Shown: one piece after another, positions 58,301 through 64,000 of the stretch | Layout: each line of letters opens with the position of its first letter | How positions within the stretch are numbered: position 1 is the stretch's first letter | Program-made: the position numbers and the translations under genes | Assembly: GCA_963971305.1 (NCBI GenBank) | Contig: OZ020307.1 | Span: 11,793,501 to 11,857,500 of the forward strand | Direction: 5' to 3' | Source of the DNA: Arcuatula senhousia | Taxonomy: Eukaryota; Mollusca; Bivalvia; Mytilida; Mytilidae | Length of the DNA: 64,000 bases | Notes under the pieces: model-generated | The model's database searches: none | Seen by the model: only the letters and a program-made list of their open reading frames with translations | What the model was told of the DNA's origin: nothing

Positions 58301-61300
58301 TGTGGATCGTGTCTTTCTGGCATATTCCATATTCTTTCGTTTTTAAATTCTATAACATCGATGATGACCGCTTTTACGGGTCAAATAAATAAAAAAAAGT
58401 CTAAGTTTAAAATTCATATTATATACACATTACGAATTTTTATGTCAATCACTGCTTGACCGATTTTACGTGTCTTTCTCAATAATTATAACTTATAGCA
58501 CAATCATAATCATTAAAAACTTTTCAAATTTACATCTATTGAAATATTTCAATCAGTTAGAATAAAGCTGACAGGTAACAGTAATTAGGTTGATGATAAG
58601 GTTCATGTACAAATTAATGATCTCTGGTCAGTCTGGCGATAATAAAACCACAGGTGTCAGCATTTTTAGAGTTGGTAACTTTTAATACACAAGCGCCGCC
58701 TTCATACAATTTACCTGTCATTCACACCTACTTACCTGATTAGTTCCGCCCATAAAGTTATTTTCAATTGTGGAACATCCAATGAAATGAAAAACTAAAA
58801 TATTGATTTTCCAATCTGAATGGGGCATATTATTTTGCCAATCAGAGATTTTCCAATCTACACGAGGCATTTAATAAAAGGTAATAAAAGAAAAGATCAA
58901 ACAAACCGATTTGACGAGCGACGGACTTGATTAGATCGTCAAACTTTAATAAAAAGTTTTGTTAAACCCGATTGTTACCTTATATATTCACTAATGAAAC
59001 TACTCATCGATAAAATAAACAGCAGACTATGATTTCCACGATAGATAGAAAACGTCCATCTAAAGACGTGGCGATCGCGGAATTAACGATTATCTAATAA
59101 GTAATTAAAATCCCTTTTCATCCGCTTAAAGACGCGGGCCTCTGATTTTCCATTATAGCTGCAGTGTAAGCAATATCTCTCTGGGATAGGAGTTTTTTTC
59201 CTTCAGGTAAAAATCATTTACCTATGAGTAGTTTCATTTTCAATGAAGGTGCGAGTTAAACTGATCAAAAAGATTAGCTTCAACTTCAATTATTACAAGA
59301 TTCTATAGATAGATTAAGCACCAGTACTCCAAAGTACATTGATGAGTTCCTGTTCAGCTTTGGGGAAGGAAACATTTAATTCGCTATAACTAATATGAAA
59401 CTAGTCTGCAAAAACAAGACAAAATAAAATCCAACATTCCAGAGTTCAGTTGCAATCTTAATTCCTAAAATATGCTTAAATTTAAGAGCATAGATTTCCC
59501 TGATGTAATTCAATTGCAATTATTTAATTTGATGCTTTAAGGAATGATAGATAGATTTAACCTTGAAAACATGGTACACTGTACAAGTTTAAACAATTCT
59601 TTAATATAAATTTCACTCAATATTTTAGTTTCAATGATTTTAAAATAAATCAAAACTTAAAAGAAAAAAAAAACAATGTTCAGCTGGTTTGATACAAACA
59701 CAGCAAACAATAAAGTTGAATATTTTTATTTCCTTGTAGAAAGAAGAAGCTGGGCAAGCGCTAATCAACAATAACATGAATTATCAAAGTGCTCTCGGTA
59801 AGCAATGTATTAAGTATTTTGGCCCAGTGTTTTGTTTTGACCAAATAAATCTGACCTCTTCATTATGATAAATTTTATGGCAGATGATTTAAAGAATTTT
59901 TGAAACTGATTTCATACTAAAGAATTCATTTATTTAGGATTCTGTACGCATGTTCAAAACAGCGAACAAAAAGTTATTTCTGTGTTAAAAAGTATTCACA
60001 ATATATATGTTTTGCTGTGGGCAGAATTAGAGATTACTCATTTATCTATTTCAGCTGATCTTTACAAGCAAAAAGGTGCTACTTACAGAGATGATGTATT
60101 ACTTGATAGTGCCAAGTCCAAAGTGATAAGTGATAATGACATATCAGATACTCAGCAGGAAAACAATCCATTTGTGCCTAATCCAAATACTCCTTTTCAA
60201 ACACCAAATGCTCAAGCGTTCAAGGGACCTAGTCAGCCAGTCTCTAGTCAAACAAGTATTATGCCACCGCAACAGAACAAGAAACCTGGCCCTACTGCCG
60301 GCAGAACTCCAGTCACACAACAACAAATGGCCCAACAACAGATACTCCAGCAATTACATCTTGCAGTAAAAGCTGGATTAATCAGTCCACAACTTCTTAA
60401 TCAACAACTGCCTCCTTATGTGTTGGTTATGCTCCAACAGTTACTACAGCATCAACAATGTCTACAACAGTTAATTACTACCCAACAGGTACTTCAGAAG
60501 AATAGTATCTCCATGAATCCAATGGCCCAGCGACAGCAACTGGAGCAGGTCAACTTAAAGATCAACACAATCAAGCAACAAATTCTAAATTACCAACGTC
60601 AAATCCATGATGCTCAACGCCACCTTATTAAACCTCAACCCACTACTACTGCACAATCATCAACAGAAGAGAATATCTCCACAATAGAATCAAGTCTGTC
60701 CAGTCTCAACGTAACCAATAGTCAACCTCAACAATCTAAACTAAGTCAGTGGAAGAAACCCACAGAAAAAGAATCCAGTCCAGAATCTGGTGCTACAAAT
60801 GATACTAGTGCTTTAAACAAGGCTCCTGGTCCCACAAAGACAAGTCAACCCTCTTCAGAATCCAGTCTACAATATGGTGGTTTGGGGCTTACTCAACTTG
60901 GAGGGGACTCCACCTGGTCGAACATGCCTACTACAACATCTGGAAGTCAGAACTGGCCAACCAGCAGTTCTTCATCAATTGATGAGAATGGAAAAGATGG
61001 TAAAGAATCTCATGCAAGTTCATCCTCTTCGCTTACAATCAATGATGCAATACCTGAATTTGTTCCTGGTAAACCATGGCCAGGAATCACCCAGAAGAGT
61101 GTTGAGGATGACCCACATATCACTCCAGGAAGTTTCTCTAGATCTCTTAGTCTGAGTGTTAGTTCCGTAAAAGATGATTCCCTAGGATCTCTGATGACCA
61201 AGACAAGTCCAAGCGAGTCCCTTCCATGGTCTTCAACCAATAATTCTAAGAACATGTCCCAAAAATCTTGGATGGCTGGTGATTCCATGACACCAACATC

Positions 61301-62966
61301 TTTCTCCAATGAAGTATGGGGTGTGCCATTAAGTAAAAGTGCCATGCAGCAACAACATTCACGACCACCACCAGGTCTGAACAAGCCCAATAACTGGTCT
61401 GGTGTCAATCGTCAACATTCCTGGGCTGGAACCAGAACTGATCCCTCATCATTTAATTCAGGTAAGATAGACATGTGAAGAATAAAGAATGTATTTAAAA
61501 TGAGGAAAAAGGGGGGTGGGTGGCAAGAAAGAAATGCAATATTGTCAAGAAATACATTAATATAAAATATAATATATAAAATATAATCCTTATATTTTGA
61601 TGAGGATTAGTATTGACTGCCATTGAATTGAAAACAAGTCTTAATATTGTCAGCATTTATAAAATTATAAAATGATCTAGACCGTGTGAAACAACCACTG
61701 CACACTTCATGATTTTATGAGTTTTGAATTGCCAATTGATTTGTTGAAGCTGTGGAACATTTGTACCTACGTAATAAAGGGCATCAACGTTTTTTTGTTT
61801 GGTTAGGAATTATGTGGGGGGGGGGGGGGTCGGGAGGAATTTCTATTACATATATGGTGGGTGGTAGGTGTTATAGAAAATATTTTGTGAAGAAACAATG
61901 ATGAAAATTAAATTTTTTGACGGATGGTGGGTAAAGAAAAAAGTGCCTCCCTAATTGTATTGTTAAGAAAGTTGCACATAAAGGATGTTAAAAAAGACCA
62001 AAGAAACAATTCAGATGCATGTAAAAATGATATTATTAGACACAATAATAACAACATTTATTTGTCTTTCAGGGAACATGTCTAACTGGGATTCAAGGAT
62101 GTCTAATAATATAACACCATGTCTGATTCTGAAAAATCTCACACCTCAGGTAATTAGAAATAAATGATTAAATGAAATATCGTGTGGATATTCATCATGA
62201 CCAATATTCATGATCCAAATACTGAACACCTGTTGCAGTTATAATTAAAAAAAAAAACTCCAACTTATCATTCATGAATAAGGGATTACATATTGTATGA
62301 TATAAGATGAAAGCTTTCAATGAGAAAATAGTGCATTCATGAATTATTCATAGATTGATAATAAAGCTATTTAAAGGATGCTATTTCTTATACAGAAAAA
62401 TAATTTTATGTGAAATAAAAGTACATAAATGTAGTTTAGATCCGTAGAGCAGTTACGTACTCCATCTAACAAGCATACATTTACAGAAAAAAAAATTTGG
62501 ACATTTTTTCATTGTATTGCAGATTGATGGATCAACCTTGAGGACCCTCTGTATGCAACATGGTCCACTAGTTTGGTTCTATCTGAGTCTCAATAATGGC
62601 CAGGCCTTAGTCAGATATCACTCCAAAGAGGAAGCTTTCAAAGCTCAAAAGGCACTCAACACCTGTGTCCTGGGAAATACAACCATAGTTGCTGAGTTTG
62701 TGTCCGACAACGAAGCAGCCAGATTTGCTATGACAGCCCAGTCATCTAGTCAGTGGCAGTCACAACCAAATAATTCTGTGTACCGCCAAAACAACATGGG
62801 TGTCTGCAATGATTCCTGGAACCAACCAGCTCAGGCTAACCATATGGCCAATAATTACTCTACGGGGGGAATGTGGGGAAACAGTGGTAGTAGTGGTCTC
62901 TGGGGGGGTGGGGATGACCACAATGCCAACTCTCTGCTCGGCAATATAATGGGCGAGTCTATGTGA
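49331..62966 (+). CDS. TNRC6: TNRC6/GW182, Argonaute-binding silencing scaffold
   Basis: Cytoplasmic scaffold linking Argonaute-microRNA complexes to poly(A)-binding protein and the CCR4-NOT deadenylase. Coding exons: ATG at 49400-49409, 49727-49855, 50246-51774, 52274-52546, 53095-53256, 53353-53433, 59740-59797, 60055-61461, 62073-62149, 62523-62966. All phases agree, giving 1,389 residues. Residues about 1-700 are GW/WG-rich ([22 protein letters not shown]). A UBA domain (about 714-754, [20 protein letters not shown]) precedes a Gln-rich segment (about 835-900). A PAM2-like motif [18 protein letters not shown] follows (about 1074-1091), then RPPPGL. The RRM (about 1231-1312) reads [26 protein letters not shown] and [12 protein letters not shown], nearly the vertebrate TNRC6 sequence. 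Start chosen at ATG 49400 (AAAATGC context); exon 49331-49409 begins non-coding. Confidence 0.93.
52274..52546 (+). other. TNRC6: TNRC6 exon with two in-frame donors
   Basis: The exon encodes [13 protein letters not shown]...TSDYNK. Besides the donor at 52547 (AAG|GTAAGA), an equally good AAG|GTAAGG at 52379 is in the same phase. Using it would remove 56 residues starting VRLGNPVVG. Confidence 0.6.
53095..53256 (+). other. TNRC6: TNRC6 exon with tandem acceptors 21 bp apart
   Basis: TTTGCAG| before 53095 and TTGCAG| before 53116 are both in phase 0. Choice between them adds or drops ALGVLLQ before [15 protein letters not shown]. The exon ends KKPIIK|GTAATC. Confidence 0.6.
53467..54206 (+). 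mobile_element. GGGCCCCGC-family hairpin element ending CTAG
   Basis: The 5' stem-loop AGGGCCCCGCATC-aaa-GATGCGGACGCCCT (53469-53498) is followed by CCGTCTGTCCGTCCGTC. The inverted arm GCGGGGCCC lies at 54174-54182, the stem-loop CTGACtttGTCAG at 54186-54198, and the end TATTCTAG at 54206. The core has three units of about 169 bp from 53541, 53710 and 53878, plus a partial unit at 54049 (GTGAACACTAAAACTC, TTCTGAAACTTTG). It starts 34 bases after the TNRC6 donor at 53434. Confidence 0.8.
55680..56130 (+). repeat. Tandem repeat of about 175 bp, two to three units
   Basis: AATCAGTTTGAAAT, then TATAAG-TTATTA-ATAAAA, CATTTCAG, GTCATT and TTAAAAGAATGAAAATG recur at 55748 and 55924, with a third worn start near 56040. 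Confidence 0.6.
56668..58193 (+). mobile_element. AGCTCACC-family element, copy 9 (about 160-bp core, seven units)
   Basis: It starts AGCTCACCTGGACCGAAGGTCCATGTGAGCT, then a GTCGTCGTC/CTGTCGTC run. It ends CCAGGTGAGCGATTC, AGGCTCCTGGGAGCCT, CTTGTT. Units with CTACAAAAGTCTCCATAGGG and GTTGTCAGATGACCCC recur about every 160 bp (near 57018, 57183, 57346, 57505, 57660, 57819, 57975). It is the best-preserved copy in the window, so probably recent. Confidence 0.8.
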
Positions 62967-63899
62967 CTTTCTCGTGATCTCCATTTGAAAGCGGGTTACT
63001 TGTGGGGCGGATACAGTATTCCATTTGTTAACCAATGTGTTCTGAGTTGTTAGGTCAGAGATACAGACCAGCCCCCAACGATGCAAATACTTTGGTGCTC
63101 AATGCTTCCAAGAAGCATAGCACATTTAATTATTTTTTTGTCGTTACTTCTAATGAAGTATGTTTAGTCTTTCATTATTCCTTGTTCTTGTCAGGTGGGC
63201 TTGGTCTTGATAACCTCCACCTAACAACTCTTAATTTATTGAAGGGTGTATCAGTGTGAACACAACCTCATTGTTTTATTATTTATGTCAACTTCTCAAA
63301 TGCCATGTGTAATATTAAAAAAATGTAAAATATAAAAAAAAATGTCAAAAAAATTATAAAAATTGAAAATAGATATATAAGTATATTGATGTTTATTTTT
63401 AAGATGTGTAAACAAACTACTGTGATATTGTCCACCATTCATGTTTTTAGTGGGTGACTGTGATTCCACTTGTAGTGCTAGACACCCACCCCAAACGACA
63501 CTGTGCCTACCTCAGTTTACGAGGATCAGTCTCGCTAACTGCTGTCAGGTCGTTTTTTTTTCATATCTCGAGCATAATTGTTGAGGCATTATATCAAAAT
63601 GTAGAATCTGGAGCTTCTGCCAGAAAAAAAAATGTCGCAGCATTTTAAACAATATTTTGTACATTGTGATACAGATCTTATAATGGCAAAGTCGTTGTGT
63701 TATAGCGTATTGTGATTGTACCTCAATCGGTACAGTGATAGAAGATTTAACCATGTAAACACTTTGTAATTCCATTTATATTTTCCAGCTTTTAATTGAC
63801 CAATTATCATGTTGAAGATTGCCAAAGTGTAGTAGTGAAAGTATAAAGGATCGGCAGCTTTTATCTTTGAAGTGATCCATTTATTATTTTGTTTTTGTT
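62967..63899 (+). other. TNRC6 3' UTR / downstream region
   Basis: AT-rich sequence after the stop codon with no ORF of note. No AATAAA signal stands out before the repeat begins at 63900. Confidence 0.45.
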
Positions 63900-63945
63900 A
63901 TACGACCGCAAAATTTTTGCGATCGTATAATGTTATGGCGATGTC

Positions 63946-63977
<32 letters not shown>

Positions 63978-64000
63978 CGTCGTCTGTGGACACTTTGGTT
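63900..64000 (+). mobile_element. ATACGACCGC-family element, 5' end, runs off the window
   Basis: Starts TATACGACCGCAAAATTTTTGCGATCGTATA, then GTCGTCGTCGTTGTCG and GGACACTTTGGTT, as in copies at 38156 and 39707. The 3' end is outside the window. Confidence 0.85.

Larger units (their letters stand above)
54480..59395. repeat. Large inverted repeat within the TNRC6 intron
   Basis: 54480-54620 and the complement of 59220-59395 align at roughly 80% by eye. Shared blocks are TTATAGC, AAGCTGAACAG, ACTCATCAAT, ACTTTGGAGT, CTTAATC, AATTGAAGTTG and TGATCAGTT. A further inner match (ATGACAGGTAAAT near 55325 and its complement near 58707-58719) keeps the symmetry, so the arms may exceed 1 kb. The centre is occupied by AGCTCACC copy 9. 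Confidence 0.7.
53434..59739 (+). other. 6.3-kb TNRC6 intron splitting the UBA domain
   Basis: It lies between MELGFS and KKEEAGQAL. It holds a CTAG-ending hairpin element (53467-54206), a long inverted repeat (outer arms near 54480-54620 and 59220-59400), a 175-bp tandem repeat and AGCTCACC copy 9. No coding exon was found inside. Confidence 0.8.

Overview
The window is AT-rich, intron-rich animal DNA. It fits a bivalve mollusc, probably a mytilid mussel. The grounds are a GW182/TNRC6 gene and a nuclear-receptor gene with small exons, bivalve-style repeats with hairpin ends (for example the AGCTCACCTG...CAGGTGAGC type), and recognisable LINE and Penelope-like relics. The species call is inference.

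Layout. (1) 303-8100: the 3' part of a nuclear-receptor gene on the plus strand. It has the second zinc finger, a very long Ser/Met/Gln-rich hinge, a ligand-binding domain resembling E75/Rev-erb, and a long 3' UTR. (2) 8.8-16 kb: nested, partly head-to-tail repeats that begin with a hairpin, including a 1.2-kb array of about 54 GATATC-centred palindromes. (3) 16-28 kb: a MITE interrupted by another hairpin element, a Penelope-like RT fragment, a decayed minus-strand LINE with a 2A-like motif and a PHD-like finger, and minisatellites of 21 and 63 bp. (4) 28-44 kb: foldback and TIR elements, more copies of the same hairpin families, RT relics and SINE-like tails. (5) 45-63.9 kb: the TNRC6/GW182 gene, with four 5' exons and a 1,389-residue coding sequence (GW-rich region, UBA, Q-rich, PAM2-like, RRM). 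One 6.3-kb intron splits the UBA domain and holds a large inverted repeat.

The two host genes look intact where visible: all splice phases agree. The receptor's 5' exons lie upstream of the window. Most of the sequence between them is transposable.

The most interesting pattern is that several repeat families with unrelated end sequences share one plan. Each has a terminal hairpin whose left arm recurs inverted near the other end, usually then a second small hairpin, T-rich insertion sites without clear target duplication, and an internal satellite. Two of these families end hairpin-then-CTAG. Related internal words (ATGAAACTT, GGAGTTATNGCCCTT) occur in families with different ends, suggesting that ends and cores are exchanged. 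I read these as Helitron/Helentron-like non-autonomous elements (inference).
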